Shown: positions 63,075-64,000 of the stretch, in pieces
Numbering within the stretch: the first letter of the stretch is position 1
Layout of the letters: each line of letters opens with the position of its first letter
Assembly: GCA_030527645.1 (NCBI GenBank)
Contig: JAUNAJ010000002.1
Coordinates: forward strand, 108,229-172,228
Source of the DNA: Lachnospiraceae bacterium
Lineage (GTDB): Bacteria > Bacillota > Clostridia > Lachnospirales > Lachnospiraceae
DNA length: 64,000 nt
Direction: 5' to 3'
Translations under genes and position numbers: made by a program
Notes under the pieces: generated by a model
The model's input: only the letters and a program-made list of their open reading frames with translations
What the model was told of the DNA's origin: nothing
The model's database searches: none

Positions 63075-63136
63075 GGAACGAGGGGACGTTGCTGCCGTAC
63101 CACGCTTGTGGTACGGCAGCAACGTCCCCTCGTTCC
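63075..63136. repeat. palindromic repeat family, perfect 29-bp arms
   Basis: Arms at 63075-63103 and 63108-63136 with a 4-nt loop. The outer part is GGAACGAGGGGACGTT, and the inner GCCGTACC is identical to that of the 20070 copy. It lies between the iolE-like stop codon and the pheST promoter. Confidence 0.9.
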
Positions 63137-63150
63137 ATTTCAGGTTTCTA

Positions 63151-64000
63151 TCAGATTCCTGCAGTTTTCCGAATATACTCTCTCGCCATCAGTGCATACT
63201 CCAGCGGATTTGCCTTCGCCGGATCCTGCTCAGCCTCTACAATAAACCAACCTTCGTAGTGAGCAGCCTTCAGTGCTTTAAACACTCCTGGGTAATCTAC
63301 ACAGCCGTCTCCAGGAATAGTAAAACAGCCCTCAAGAACCGCTTTACGGAATTTAAAGCCCTCTGCATAGGCCCGTTCCATCATCTCCGGACGGATATCC
63401 TTCAGATGTACATGACCGATACGGAATCCGAATTCCTGTGCAGCCTTTACTGCGTCCTCCTTTGAGAAGGTAAAGTGACCTGTATCAAAGCAGAGGTATA
63501 CATATTTCGGGTCTGTATTATCCAGCAGACGTCTGGTTTCTTCTATGGTCTGTACCACGGTCGCCATATGATGATGGAAGCAGAGCTTGAATCCCCGATC
63601 TGCTGCAAGTTTACCCAGCTTATTCAATCCCTCACAGAGCTTCTTCCATTCCTCATCGGAAGCAATCGGTTTATTTTCACCAAACATGGAACACTCTTCT
63701 GCAAACAGACATCTTGTCAGTTCACATACATTGATACGGCTTGCACCCATCGCTTCCAGAAAATCAAGCTGTTCGATAAACGCCTTTTCATTTTCTTCAT
63801 AGGGAGTGGAACACAGAAAGCTGGAGAACCACTGACTTGCAATCTTAATCCCTCTCAGATCCAGCGCTTTATTCAGCACTGCCGGATCCGTAGGGAATTT
63901 TCCTCCCACCTCTGTTCCTTGAAAGCCTGCCAGTGCAGCCTCTGATACCATCTGCTCGAAGGTCAGTTCACCTCCCAGCTGGGGCATATCATCATTCGTC
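63151..64000 (-). CDS. iolE: inosose dehydratase-like protein, 5' end outside window
   Basis: The visible 283 residues match IolE, the 2-keto-myo-inositol dehydratase of inositol breakdown, a TIM-barrel enzyme. The TNDDMPQLGGELTFEQMVSEAALAGFQGTEVG opening of the family can be read right at the edge, so the true start lies a few codons to the right. Metal-site segments are CFHHHMATV, CFDTGHF, IGHVHLKDIR and FIVEAEQDPA. Its neighbours further right are unknown. It may join the 50-54 kb island functionally. Confidence 0.88.
   Translation of the reverse strand, partial: TNDDMPQLGGELTFEQMVSEAALAGFQGTEVGGKFPTDPAVLNKALDLRGIKIASQWFSSFLCSTPYEENEKAFIEQLDFLEAMGASRINVCELTRCLFAEECSMFGENKPIASDEEWKKLCEGLNKLGKLAADRGFKLCFHHHMATVVQTIEETRRLLDNTDPKYVYLCFDTGHFTFSKEDAVKAAQEFGFRIGHVHLKDIRPEMMERAYAEGFKFRKAVLEGCFTIPGDGCVDYPGVFKALKAAHYEGWFIVEAEQDPAKANPLEYALMAREYIRKTAGI

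Overview
The window looks like a chromosomal segment of an anaerobic, spore-forming Firmicute of the Lachnospiraceae type. This is inferred from gene content: a T-box-controlled pheST operon, NHLM peptide-export genes, YesM/YesN-like sugar two-component genes, an iron-dependent alcohol dehydrogenase, many AAAGGAG ribosome sites and strong hairpin terminators. The genus cannot be fixed from the sequence. I support 54 protein-coding genes. I saw no rRNA, no tRNA, no CRISPR array and no transposase.

Layout. 1-5.7 kb: a lipoprotein, an iron alcohol dehydrogenase divergent from an AraC regulator, and metY coupled to a DUF1858-type redox protein. 5.7-12.5 kb: a sugar-sensing locus with a LacI regulator, a YesM-like histidine kinase, a lipoprotein sugar-binding sensor and a YesN-like response regulator, followed by a stand-alone sugar-binding protein. 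12.7-20 kb: an EamA transporter, a URO-D-like protein, a transglutaminase-like protein, a CinA domain, a Cys-rich small protein, a sodium:solute symporter and a lipoprotein.

20.2-29.5 kb is the most distinctive region. It holds a Nif11-like leader peptide precursor with a double-glycine site, a short HlyD-like adaptor, a C39-peptidase ABC exporter and a second NHLM ABC protein. These sit beside a complete partner-switching set: a STAS anti-sigma antagonist, an RsbW-like kinase and a membrane SpoIIE/RsbU-like phosphatase. A PAP2 phosphatase lies between the two halves. No peptide-modifying enzyme and no obvious target sigma factor is present.

29.5-36.9 kb: recQ, an ECF sigma/anti-sigma pair and a FecCD/FecE-type ABC transporter without a binding protein. 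37-43 kb: a GAF protein and a MoxR-ATPase / zinc-ribbon / VWA module, then an HExxH protein. 43-50 kb: MATE, EamA and NhaC transporters, a TPR protein and galM. 50-57.3 kb: a sugar or inositol-type catabolic island with a Gfo/Idh/MocA oxidoreductase, two TIM-barrel isomerases, two binding proteins and an AraC regulator. A shared 19-nt motif upstream of two of its transcription units suggests one regulon. 57.6-64 kb: a DUF234-type ATPase with an unusual duplicated operator-like element, pheST with its T-box, and the start of iolE running off the window.

Four long palindromes of one GGGGACG-containing family are scattered through the window, one of them inside the translated 5' end of the histidine kinase. 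Four sugar-binding proteins occur without a single sugar-type ABC ATPase or permease, so they must share transporters encoded elsewhere or act in sensing.
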